From Clavelina lepadiformis (lineage: Eukaryota > Chordata > Ascidiacea > Aplousobranchia > Clavelinidae), in NCBI RefSeq assembly GCF_947623445.1, contig NC_135244.1, positions 19,406,860 to 19,470,859 of the forward strand: a stretch of DNA of 64,000 bases. The letters are read 5' to 3'. A model generated the notes under the pieces. It ran no database searches and was not told where the DNA came from. It was given only the letters and a program-made list of their open reading frames with translations. This document shows positions 1 to 10,599 of the stretch, one piece after another; within the stretch, counting starts at the first letter, position 1, and every line of letters begins with the position of its first letter. Both the position numbers and the translations under genes were made by a program.

Positions 1-243
1 TGATATGTCGTATATTTGGTATCGTGATATCACGAACAGCGCATCACCCTATCCTGTAAATTAATTCTCGGTGATACCGTTGTTGATAAAACCTGCATAT
101 TGTTCTTACTGTGCTACTTTTACGTTTAGCATGCTTGGCTCTTAACGCACAGGGTATGTATAGTTGATGGTCATCGTTTTTATCAACGTTGTGTGCTTTA
201 TGTTGCTTGGCCATTTGTTCTATTTGTTATTGTAAATTCACAG

Positions 244-2884
244 GACTTCGTTAATGAACGACTATCAGCTATCCCAGCAGATGCTTGCAGCGTACGCGAT
301 GTCACTGTAAATGGCCGTGGCCGTAAAGGATTTTTACGTTTTTAAATTGTAAACTCACCTGGTACAATAATCATTTACAGGGAGAAAATTTTCATTTGAA
401 TGTCAAGTTGCCTCTTTATTTGGGGGGAGTCCCGCAGTACAACAAAATGCTGCGTTCCTATGGAATCAGGAATGGATTGGATGGTGCTTTGCAGAAGGTG
501 CAGTGATTGATAACGGTTAAATTTTAATCGTTGCAGAAGCCAATAAGCCTACATATACACAACCGTTACATAACACGTTCCACTGTTATGATTGGAATTA
601 TATTATTGTTTTTTAACTATGCGTTTTTTACGTGTCCAGTTTACAGTCAACGGTATGAATATCCCACTCTTCGTCGATAATCTCACCAACACTTCGTATA
701 ACGTGCAACCGTTCAACGGACACGCGTGCTACCACAACCCGTGTTTGAATGGTGGAGCATGCTTGCCAAACAGGGCCGAATACTCGTGCGCATGCGCCCC
801 GGGCCATGTGGGAGAAAGTTGCGAAGAAGGTTCGGAACTTATTTGTGTCGAGGCACTGCTTTGTTTGAACGTAGCCTGTCGTTTTATACCATTTTTGTCA
901 GGTTTTGACCGAGAACTGATGTAATAATTTAATGAATAATATACTATAGGCAAACACACTGTGCGCGTCACCTACTTTATTTACCAAAGTAGATCGTAGT
1001 ATTTTTTTTATTACCGTATGTTTTAATGGTATTCTGTTTTTTCTGGCAGAATCAATCGATCTTCTGTCTGATCAAGTCTTACGAGACCAATCGGAATCCG
1101 GCGTCTATTTTGACGGCAAAGCCAAGGCCATGTACAACAACTACGTCAAGTCTATGTAAGTCGCTTGAAACTAGCTCTAATGTCGTCGCTAAATTATTAA
1201 TAATTTTTTACTGCTTGAGTGATGTTTGTGTTTGTTTAAATAAGTCTCTTTTGTCGCATTTCTTTGGACAGTCAGGAGAACGAAATACCCGAGTGAGTAC
1301 ACATGTGGACATTTTTTCATTTCCAACGCGACTGTTTTAATATGATTAGATTTGATAGAATAACATTTCTTCTTGTGAGGCGTCGTCTTTAAGTTTCACC
1401 AAAAGCGTTTCCTCTGTGATAGTATTCTCTTTATTCGTCTTTTCAGCTTCTTTGCTTCAAAGTAAGTATGGAAACGTTTTGTTTAGTTGGTAAAGCGGTA
1501 AATTTGTATGATGTCATTTGTCCAGCCCCTCTCATGTCATTTCAACCTTTCATCATTAATTTAAATCGTGTCATGCGTGGTCATAAGCAGCTCACTTCAT
1601 TGCATGAATTCATCGCGTCCGTCTGAAACTTTTTCTACTGGAAGTGTTTCATTTTATCGGCTCATACCCCCCAATGTAATCCTGGCCGTAATATCTTGAT
1701 TTAGCAAAATACGATGTTGTTATTTCCCAACATCACAGCGTTAACTCATAAGCTTTGGCAAACAGTTTCTTGAACACATTGTACTATTTATTTGTAACAT
1801 CTCTTTCGTCTGTTATCGAAAACAGTTTTTCACTTTCATCATTCCTTAAACCATCCGTAACCCTTGCGTTGTTGAATTACGTATGGTGTGCCAAATTGTT
1901 TCAATGAGCAAAATGAAAGCAGATTTGTATATTCAGAGACTGATCATTTAGTTTGAGTTGTGCTGTAATATCAATCGATGCTTAATTCTGCAAATATATC
2001 ATGAAAATGACGTCAAAATCCCCATATTTATTTTTCGTGTCTATTTTATCTGCAGCTCGCGTTCATTACGCCACAATGCGTATCAGATCCGCATAAGGAC
2101 CAAGCGGCCTCATGGTTTGCTGTTGATGGCGGGGAAGGCAAGAAGAACTGACAGAATGTCAGGAGATTACCTGGCACTGGCCGTCACCGACGGAAAAGTC
2201 CATTTGCGCTATGACCTGGGCTCCGGTCCTGCCCACGTGATTTCAGACGATAGAATAGATAACGGAGAGTGGACTACCATTAATGTAGAGAGGTAATTGC
2301 AGGCGTATTTGTTTAGCTTCAGTGTCAACCGGCGTAATTGGTGCTGGTGATTTTAATTGTAACGTAACCACTCTACTTATTTATGTCGTGTTTGGAAGTC
2401 ATTAAAACGACACTACTTAATCATTTCAGTCGAAGTTATTTTGTTGCCTTTTAGCGATAAACACAAAAAATGTCATACTTTTACAGGATTGACAAAGAAG
2501 CCACTCTTCAAGTAAACAACGGTCTCGTCCAACACGTGACCTCGCCAGGTAAAACAAGAAAATTAAACACAGACGGCTTTCTCTGGCTTGGTGAGTTTTA
2601 TCGTGCTTTACCTCTTTACATTAACTAGTTTTTGAATTAATTAGGCCCAAGTAAAACTGGACTATTTTTTGTAGCTTTTGTTTTTAATCTCGGATGACAA
2701 ATTGTTCAACTTTTATCTTTCTATGTCATCAGGAGGAATCGATTATCAGCCGCGGGGAATTGGGTTGTACAAATCCTTCTTCAACTCGTTTGTGGGATGC
2801 GTTTCTCGCTTCATGATCCACGAGGAAGAAATCCTGCTGCCAGAGGATGCGCTCAACTCCCCAGATCTTCCATCTTGCTCATGA
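244..2884 (+). CDS. AGRN: Agrin, C-terminal part (end of LG2, EGF, LG3); 5' end outside window
   Basis: Agrin is a secreted basement-membrane proteoglycan; its C-terminal laminin-G domains bind dystroglycan, and LG3 binds LRP4 at the nerve-muscle synapse. Exons by splice site and phase: 244-about 337 (donor uncertain), 381-497, 640-829, 1050-1155, microexons 1272-1292 and 1447-1461, 2056-2292, 2487-2590, 2733-2884 (stop). The exon at 381 has the LG strand ending PLYLGG. Exon 640-829 holds a six-cysteine EGF repeat (CYHNPCLNGGAC..CAC..C). LG3 has DYLALAVTDGKVHLRYDLGSG, then DGFLWLGG, and ends EDALNSPDLPSC, close to the end of vertebrate agrin. The EGF-LG3 order and the ending separate it from neurexin, perlecan and pikachurin. 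The 5' part lies before base 1. AATAAA at 4071 and 4376 are possible poly(A) signals. Confidence is high for family, lower for the first exon. Confidence 0.88.
1272..1292 (+). other. AGRN: Agrin z-site microexon A (21 nt, QENEIP core)
   Basis: A 21-nt exon between acceptor TTTGGACAG and donor GTGAGT. The upstream exon (ending 1155) leaves two bases and this exon also ends two bases into a codon, so inclusion or skipping keeps frame. It encodes roughly I-QENEIP-D. The NEIP core equals the core of the vertebrate 8-residue z insert, whose Asn-Glu-Ile contacts LRP4. It lies between the strand VYFDGKAKAMYNNYVKS and SRSLRHNAYQIRIR, the place of the vertebrate z site. Alternative use is inferred, not observed. 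Confidence 0.75.
1447..1461 (+). other. AGRN: Agrin z-site microexon B (15 nt, DFFAS)
   Basis: A 15-nt exon between a TTTTCAG acceptor and a GTAAGT donor, with the same phase at both ends, encoding about DFFAS. It follows microexon A as vertebrate exon 33 follows exon 32, but its residues do not resemble the vertebrate 11-residue insert. A dense YCAY cluster begins about 50 nt downstream. Its reality as an exon rests on strong splice sites and phase. Confidence 0.6.
1514..1665 (+). promoter_or_regulatory. Intronic YCAY cluster downstream of agrin microexons (candidate NOVA site)
   Basis: Twelve YCAY tetramers (mostly TCAT) begin at 1514, 1532, 1537, 1550, 1553, 1571, 1581, 1592, 1597, 1610, 1649 and 1662. 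About two to three would be expected by chance in 152 nt. YCAY clusters are the binding signature of NOVA/PS splicing factors, and clusters downstream of an exon favour inclusion in mammals. Function here is inferred. Confidence 0.5.
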
Positions 2885-5290
2885 TGCCAATAAGAAAATC
2901 AAAAATCAAATCTTCTTCAGTCGAATCTGGCCGAGGACTCAAGACACCAGTTAATTCCTCGCGCACTTGGGATCAATTGAACCTTTAGTTGCAGGAATGT
3001 TCTTTGGAGCGACCCTATGTTGTGTCCACATTTCAATTTGAACTTGTGTTTTCTCTTTTTTGTGTGGGAGTAAATCGTTTTCAGTGAATCAGAAATGAGC
3101 AAACTTAGCATCAAGGAAAATTTTCAATTTGTAATTACTGTGCTGATGCTGTCTTCTGCTTTATCGTTCCTTTTCGTGTTCGGTATTTCCTGCTTTGATC
3201 GCTTCTACCGAATAGGTTGATGAAATGACCAAAGATTCCTTTTCACTTTTGAGTCAGGTCGCGTTAAATTAAACCCGGTTTCGTCGAATTGGAAATACTA
3301 AATTTCCTTGTAGAGACTGACGTCACAGTTAGAGCAAGGTTCTTTTTCTTAACGACCCTTCCTGTTTGATTGACGTTACATACTAGACATCAAAATTCCG
3401 ACTAGTTTTCTGTTATTTGATTGTTTTGCGCTTCATGCACTGTTTTCACCTGTAGAAAAGCGTCTACAAACATGATTGCAATTTCAGTTATTTTTCAATC
3501 AAAGACCATAAGTGCTTAAGCGGGCTAACATTGGATTTTACTTTTATACAACTTCACTTGGAAAGCAGATACAGTAACGTCGTGTTTTACATGTCTTTTA
3601 ACCACTGTTTTCGTTGCATGGGATTTCTTGTTGTTTGAATGAGGCATTAACGTTTAGTTTTAAAGTAGACAGTTTTGATCTTTCAGGGTGAAGTATACAT
3701 ACATACTGGCGCTTAACCCATTCATAATTGAAGTTTAATTGTTTTCTAATTATTGTACTATTTATTGTGTTGTATTTTCAACTATCACGCGACGTTGTGC
3801 CACAGCAATGTTGGCCTAATTTATTCTCCCCACACTGTACACATGCTGTTGCATGTTTTGTAGTCGTTTCTTTTTTCTCTCTCCGCGCATGCTTTTTTCT
3901 TTTTTTCTCTCACACGTTTGATACCAAAAACGAATTTTTCTTTGCTTGATTTTCCGTTGTTATCCCAATCAATTTCACAAACTTTTGTAACCATATTTTG
4001 TATGCACACATATTACGTTATGTCGCTCGTTATTGTTTATTACTTTTCGTTCAGCATATTGTTTTATGAGAATAAATTTCAGATTATCGTTTTGGGACTA
4101 CATTTCTCCTGCTAGATTCACACTGTACGAAAGTTTTTCATACCTAGACATTGCTCAAGGGTCAAGTTAAGGCCATGGTGTTGGTGAATGGACCGGGCGA
4201 AATACGATCGTCGACTCCACCCGTATCGTATAGTCCGTTTTAGAAACATTGCAGCACCGCCAAGTAACCAGTTGTTATTTTGTTTAATAAGATTTGTTGA
4301 ACTTATAAATCCACCACGGTGATAGCATGGATGATTTACGATTTAGTATTTACAATACCGTTTCTTGGTAAATGAAATAAAAACCGATGGTGGGAAGTGT
4401 GAAGAAATTTTGCGACCCAAGTAAAGTGTTTGCTTTACCTGTCGGCACCAAGGCATTGGGAACGATTTACCACAATCACAATTTATCTCTTTCTAATTTC
4501 CTTATAGGCCTACATTACACTTTTGAAAGCAAAAGTTTAAATCAAGTTCAATTTTTATTTAGAAAAATTAGGATTTCGTCTGGTATTGTGAATAAAATGC
4601 AATGCTTAATTTTCAAAGAAATTCTTTGATTGATCGAGTAAACTTAACAATGATTTATTGACTGGGAGAATATTTGCGAACTCCCTTTGCTATTTCAAAT
4701 CTTAATCAATTTATTACCAATTTGTATTTTTAATTATCTTTGTACTGTTGCATTTCGCTTGCATAAACCGTTTTAATTTAGAAATATTGGTTTATTGACA
4801 ATATTTAATTTTTCGAAATCTGTGCAAAACTGTAGCCTGTACCAGTTCCGCGATCCCTAACGAAACGCATAAAAAAGCAAAAGTACATCAATATCGATGA
4901 AAAAGAGCGTTAGAAGAATGAAACATCTCTTGAGTCAAATTAATACAACAATAGTAATAATACAACAATAGTAAATTAAATACAACAATAGTAATAGTAT
5001 ATAAGTTATACAACACAATGAAATATTTTACACAGAATTTTGTGCATGCCCCGTGCTTGAAACAATGCGTTTCTTCAGTGCACAAACCTTTAGCCAAATT
5101 CCTTTGAGCAAGGCGGTCGTTTCTAGACGAATTTTTCTGTAAGAACAGGAGTGTTCAAAACTTTTGTTTTCCTTTATGACGCGACGGTTATCATTATGAC
5201 AATATTGTTCTGTACAGGCATTCTCAGCTTGACCTTGTAGTTTACATCTGAATGTTTATCAGGTCTTTTATACGAGCAATTGAAAACAAT
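2885..5290. other. Agrin 3' UTR and intergenic DNA, no gene seen
   Basis: AT-rich sequence after the agrin stop with AATAAA hexamers near 4071 and 4376. ORFs here are short and lack recognisable motifs. A low-complexity stretch at 4937-5000 repeats the unit TACAACAATAGTAA about three times. Confidence 0.6.
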
Positions 5291-5306
5291 CTGCTAGTTA
5301 CACCTA

Positions 5307-5857
5307 CAGGCATAGGTGGGCTGTACCGCGGTACTACAGTACCGAATTACTGTACCGCGGTACTATAGTACCGAATTACTGTACCGCGGTACTTTTTCAG
5401 TACCGATACCAGTACCGTCAGTACTTTTGAAAAAAAATACCGAATCTCTGTACCGAATTACTTTTTTCAAGAAATTTCAGTCGGTCCCTGTACTTGGTAC
5501 TTTTCACGTGATAATTTCAAAATTTTGACAAGTATGTTTTCAAAAATATATGTTAATTAATCCTTAATATTAATTTTAGCTTATGCTGATCTTTTTTAAT
5601 CTAGAAATGTCAAGTAAAATTGCAAGCGATTAATGTTACGTATGTTTTAACCTGGAGTAACCTTTACCGGGAGCATAATAGCGGAAAACATTGCATTTGC
5701 AGCAGCATCTTTTACACAAAAAGTACCGGTATCGACAAAGTACTGAACTCCTTTTTTAAAATAGTACCGAATATCGGAATCGTCAGTACATTTTTTGCCA
5801 AGTACCGGTACCGTCACCGACGGTACTTTCAAAGTACCAACTGCCCACGTCTGCCTA
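5307..5857. mobile_element. MITE-like repeat with palindromic GTACCGCGGTAC units
   Basis: The ends match as imperfect inverted repeats (CAGGCATAGGTGGGC at 5307-5321; complement of GCCCACGTCTGCCTA at 5843-5857; 12 of 15 match). Next to the left end a roughly 29-bp unit containing the palindrome GTACCGCGGTAC is repeated about 2.5 times (5320-5400), and related GTACCGGTAC motifs recur near the right end. There is no coding capacity. No target duplication could be identified, so the exact ends are uncertain; CAG-like ends suggest a hAT derivative. Confidence 0.6.
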
Positions 5858-5888
5858 TAAGCAACTTCATTTCGCTTATATGCATGTG

Positions 5889-6235
5889 CAGCGTGGTCCA
5901 ACTGCAAGCCCGCGGGCCAAAGTTGGCCCGCGAGCACCGATTTTTTGGCCCGCGAACTGATAGTCAGCTTTGATAGTCGCTATTGTCGAGGAAGAACCTG
6001 GACCGCAGATGTCACATTGATCAGCATTTAATAGCTAAATTTTGAACTATTCTAATTTCAGCTTTAATAAAAAATGAAAACTTTTTTCAGTTCTAATTTC
6101 AGTTCTAATATCAATGTCACATTGTTTTTCAGTTCTAATTTCACATTTCTTCAGTTCTAATTTAAAAACATTGGCCCGCAAGAGAAAAAAATTTTCTGAT
6201 TTTGGCCCGCGATGAAAAGAAGTTGGACCACGCTG
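5889..6235. mobile_element. Non-autonomous hAT element with 8-bp TSD TGCATGTG
   Basis: 347 bp bounded by perfect 15-bp inverted repeats CAGCGTGGTCCAACT / AGTTGGACCACGCTG. TGCATGTG flanks it on both sides (5881-5888 and 6236-6243), the 8-bp duplication expected of hAT transposition. Inside are repeated TTGGCCCGCG motifs at both ends and tandem TTTCAGTTCTAAT units in the middle. No ORF. Confidence 0.92.
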
Positions 6236-6708
6236 TGCATGTGGATAGATTTAGTATTACAACTGTCGCTTGCCGGTTAGCACAGAAACACTTAATTTTG
6301 TCGTGATATAGGCCTACAACCCGAACTTCTTGTGTTGTATAGCTTGCACTCTGATTTAGTGAGTTAATTCTCGTTGTGATTGATTTGGAGACTATTAGTT
6401 ATGTGCGCACTATATGTAATACATCAACATCATAGGAGCAGTTTCTCATATTCTCATGTATTTTTTCCAATAGAAATAGGAGTTATGTTTATGTGGTTAA
6501 CCATAAAGTGGGAAGAACAAACTTGCCTTGAATTCTATCTGTCGGTAACAGATGAGTCAGGGAAAAAAGTCAGAGTATATTTGCTACTTGTTAAACCTTA
6601 CTTGGGCACATTCTTGTTGAACTACATATAACCTACTTTTATTGCACATAACCTATGTATACAGTAGCCTACTGTAGCTCCTTATATAGCAAAGTAATAC
6701 CCTTAGAC

Positions 6709-7031
6709 CAGGGGCGGGCAACATACGGCCCGCGACGGGATTTTGAGTGGCCCGCAGACAGTTTCCGGTCTTACATGATAATGTGACCTGCGGCCACATT
6801 CTGCCGCAATCCCTGTATTGCGTCACTGAATAAGTCCAAGTTTGCCAACCTGAGAAAGATGGCCATGAATCTACTTGTTCTATTCGGGTCTAGATACATT
6901 TGTGAGCAAACATTTTCGACCATGAACATTAATAAGACAAAGCTGCGTTCCAATCTATTCAGGAATCCGGCCCGCCAAGAACTTCATTTTCTCATATCAG
7001 GCCCGCCGACTGAAGAAGTTGCCCGCCCCTG
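6709..7031 (+). mobile_element. Deleted hAT element with transposase C-terminal fragment; TSD CCTTAGAC
   Basis: 323 bp with perfect 14-bp ends CAGGGGCGGGCAAC / GTTGCCCGCCCCTG and a perfect 8-bp duplication CCTTAGAC (6701-6708, 7032-7039). The + strand at 6859-7000 encodes LVLFGSRYICEQTFSTMNINKTKLRSNL-like residues (read as two shorter blocks: FGSRYICEQTFSTM, NINKTKLRSN), the hAT C-terminal dimerisation motif of the ZBED5/EPM2AIP1/SCAND3-like group. The rest of the transposase is gone, so this is an internal-deletion derivative. Confidence 0.92.
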
Positions 7032-7146
7032 CCTTAGACTCTTATCGTAGCCTATTTTAGTATCTTTAGTGCTATAAAATTGGGTTGTCGATTACAACCG
7101 TGGTTTATAATTTATCGTTTGATATTGTTATACTGGGAAAAGAAAA

Positions 7147-10100
7147 TTACCTGGATCCGAGATTGTAGAAAATGGGGTCAAGACATTCGCTGATTCTCAA
7201 AAGCAAATACGTAACGAATTCAAACCACCAGTTGCCATAAATATCTGGTCCTGGCGGAATGCTTGTGTTGTGGAAAACTGCACACATAAAAAGATTTGAA
7301 TGGCAAGTAAGTTAGAAAAAAATTTACCTAAGAGCGGACAACAGCTACAATTAAAATATGTAGCTATGAGCAAAATTAAAAAAATTACTGGGTGCTGGTG
7401 TACACGAAAAAAATGAAAATCTAGAAAGCTCTGTACTGTGACTATATTCTTACTTCCTCTAGGGATGTAACCGAGCAGAAAAGAGCTGACTATCAAGCTC
7501 AACTGAAGGATTATTTTCTTTTCTCTCCGCGCATTATTCCTGTCGTTTTCGTTGCCCCGTTCTAAAGTATAAAGCAAAACGTTAAAATGCTTCAATGAAT
7601 ATCTATTTGACAAAAAAGACAACGCATTGTTCAACACAAAATAGTGATAGTCAGTAAATAGTAACAGCAGCAACAGTAACAATAATAATAATAACAATAA
7701 TAATAGCAATAGTAACAAGTAGCAAGTGATTTTATGGATGAATCACTTGAACAGCAAATAAGTAACTGTAGGGAACCAATACAACTACAGTAACTTTGCG
7801 CTGGCCTTAAGTAATCATTTAACAACATGTACTTTGATTAACTAAGTAATGACATTCAAACAGACTACTTTTGAATTGTTGCTGTCAAAACAGTCAAGCA
7901 TGACGGCTCGTATGTAGCCTGTAGGGCCTACAGGCTACTGGCTATGCCCTAGGCCTATAGTATAGGCAGTTACATCGTATAGGCGTAATAACTGTTACGT
8001 TAAAGCCACTCTTAAATATAATATGAACAATGAACATCACCTAGGGCAATATGCTATAAGTATCCATTTAGACTATACTCACGTCTTATTTCTTTCGTAG
8101 CCTTTCCACTCAGTTTGACTTTGACGATTGTCATAATTGACAAGACAATAATCAAAATCATTGCCAGGTAAAAGAAAATGCTGTACACCACCCACGTATA
8201 TATGTTGAATTCGTCTTTCCTGCAAATTACATCAAACAGTATACCAACTGCGTTCTTATAATTTAGGCCTAATTCAAAGTATAAGAATATATTCCAGATG
8301 CTTATGTTAAGAACACTTGCTTGCACTCTGTTTGATTCAACATACTTTTATTTGTAATTACTTATAAAGTAAAAACAATGAAAATATCAAAATGACTAGC
8401 TGGGCATTTGATCAGTAGACAGCCGACAGTTATAGCTTCAGAAAGCATTGTTCCTAACGAGGAAAAAACCAAAAAGTAACACGAGTAAAAACGAAAAGGT
8501 GACAATTGAAAATATAGAAATATACCATTTAGTATTCAAGTGACAGGAAGGACCTTTTTCCAGAGGCAAAGGAGGTCTCGGCCTTGCTTTGAACCAAATG
8601 CAGGATGGTATGAAACCAGCAACAAAGCTCACCGCCCACATGACGCTTATGTAGATCTGAATGTAAGTTAATGATGGATAAAGTGTAGAAACAACTTAAT
8701 CTTAAGTTTTAGGCTTACCCTTAGTTTTCAACATTTATTAAATTTCCTGCAGACAAGTTGTATCGGACAAAGTATATAGAAGGGCAGTACCTACTGTAAC
8801 CATTCTAATTGAATATGTCTGGGTTTTTTATCACATAAAAACAGTTTGCGCTACCATTGAGAATGTTTTCAGAGTAAAACAATATGTCTGCTGCTTGTAT
8901 ATGCAAATGGATTGGTTGTTTCTTTCCCCTTCATTTCTTTCGCAATTTAATATATCGAAACTTCTGAATTTATGTCATGCAAACATTTTTCTCAATCCGA
9001 GATTGAATTCATATTGATGCCGTACCATTGCCCACCACGCAATCACATTAACAGCAAAGAACAATTGCATGATTTTTCAATCGTGAGATTGCTATTTTTG
9101 ACCCGAAAGGCTTTGAAATAGGCTTACATTCCGTCCAGTTATAGGGCCCTTGGAATCCATATGGCGCTTTTGAGTAAGGTAAACAATTTTTTGCCACAAC
9201 AAAAGGTCTTGAAAAGAAGGTGATGACGTTTCTGCCCCATTTAGTATTTACGGTAGTCAAAGCTCTATTTACTATAGTTGTTACTGTACAATTTTGGGGA
9301 AATTTTCTTTCCTAATCTTCCTTATCCGCATCCAATATATTCTCTTTTGTGCCGTCATTCTTTTCTTTCTATTTTTGGTCGTATCTTTTCGGTATTATGC
9401 AATACGCGGTGATCAGTCATTTTAATGCGCCTTTAACTTTCGGTATGTCTCGGTTTGCTCAGAATTTAAGTTATCATTTAATTAACAGTGTCTTAAAAAT
9501 AATTTACAAAAAACAAAAACTATAAAAATGACATCACATAAATACAGTAAATAAAACCCACATCGTATAAGTACACGTTGGATAATCACCATTGGAAATA
9601 AACTTGCCAGTAACACTTTATAAGCTAAAATTACAGTTATTTTACCCGAGTGAAAAATTGTAGTAGCATAAATCTCAAGGAAGAAAAACTTACACAAGCG
9701 CGGGAGTATTTGTTCCGTCTATAGATAATAGGCCACTGTACGGAGATAAAACGAAGAGCGGCGAAGCAGAAGATGTGAACGGACGTGGCGTAAGAAGTCC
9801 AAGTGTCGATTGACCAGAACATCTGAAAAACGACGATTTACCAAAATTCAAAAGCCAAGGATTTTTCTTTTAACTTTTACTCTACGAAAAATTTTAGTTG
9901 CTATTTTGTTTACCTTGCACAAAAAATCTGACCATTCCCAATTATAGTAGCCCCAGGTTCGTCGGTAAATATTCAAAGGGCTGATGATTGCTGATATCAA
10001 ATCAGAAACACACAAGCTGGCTATCAGGCAGTTGAAAGTCGACCTGCACATCAAAAAAGCTTTCTTTTATATTCCTTGAGTTTATAAATAGGCTCGAGAT

Positions 10101-10322
10101 ATGAAAACCATACGACTCTATACTCTCCAAAAAGATGACGTATTTTCCGGTAATAATTTGTTAGTGACGTTCAAGTGACGACACCAAAACAATTACCTGA
10201 GTTTGGATGATCTAATCACTACGAACGTGGTAATGGCGTTGGCGAAAAACCCGAAAAGTGCCAGTGGAATCAATGTGCTACAGGTGAGAAAAAGGCCAGC
10301 TTCCATTGGGAGCGAAAAGTTG
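7147..10322 (-). CDS. Rhodopsin-class (class A) G-protein-coupled receptor, orphan
   Basis: Seven-helix plasma-membrane receptor from seven phase-compatible exons: 10322-10197 (TM1, FFANAITTFVVIR), 10043-9914 (TM2, SLCVSDLISA with the conserved Asp; then FLCK cysteine), 9822-9694 (TM3), 8656-8526 (TM4 and ECL2 SCHLNT), 8219-8083 (TM5), 7561-7454 (TM6, FLLGYIP), 7277 to stop 7147 (TM7, ISECLDPIFYN). From Met at 10306 the model is 291 codons, but an acceptor at 10322 suggests an upstream exon. TM3 ends LRFISVQWP where D/ERY is usual, and TM6 has Tyr in place of the toggle Trp. The stop follows TM7 directly; GTAATT there could instead be a donor to an unseen C-tail exon. Ligand unknown. Confidence 0.78.
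7650..7715. repeat. Trinucleotide simple repeat (AAC/AAT type)
   Basis: An AACAGCAGCAAC..AATAATAATAACAATAATAAT tract inside a GPCR intron. It creates a spurious poly-leucine ORF on the minus strand. Confidence 0.85.
7914..7938. repeat. Perfect 11-bp hairpin
   Basis: GTAGCCTGTAG, GGC loop, CTACAGGCTAC. It lies in the GPCR intron between TM5 and TM6. No function is assigned. Confidence 0.7.
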
Positions 10323-10517
10323 CTGAAAAAAAGCATTATTTTTCGTCGTAAAATTTCATTGCTAACAATTTATAACCACTTTATGATAACTCGCTTGTCT
10401 GTAACAAAATTGCTAAAAAGTGGCAAGTGACTGGGTTCACTATATAGTCACCAATGAACACAAGTACAACCTAATCAAGTGTCGCTTATACTTTGCGCAA
10501 GGGTAGCACCAACAAGG

Positions 10518-10583
10518 TAGCACAAGTGGGAATCGAACCCTGGTCGCATTTTTACAAATCTCTAACCGCTGCGCCACGGAGCC
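10518..10583 (-). repeat. tRNA-derived SINE head or tRNA pseudogene
   Basis: On the minus strand a near-tRNA sequence begins GGCTCCGTGGCGCAGCGG. It has a good A box (TGGCGCAGCGG, 10576-10566) and a perfect B box (GGTTCGATTCC, 10539-10529) at normal spacing. The T stem has mismatches, so it is not a sound tRNA. A tRNA-unrelated tail may run on to about 10420, which would make it a SINE. Confidence 0.65.
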
Positions 10584-10599
10584 AAAAAAGACCTATAGT

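Noticed and set aside
7197..7718. 173-codon minus-strand ORF starting with about 20 leucines
   Set aside because: The leucine run is a trinucleotide repeat and the rest crosses introns. Only the TM6 and TM7 portions, in different exons, are real GPCR coding sequence.
8438..8525. Hydrophobic extension YISIFSIVTFSFLLVLLFGF after the GPCR TM4 exon
   Set aside because: A donor at 8525 joins in phase to the exon at 8219, which supplies TM5. The extension is most likely translated intron, though an alternative ending cannot be excluded.
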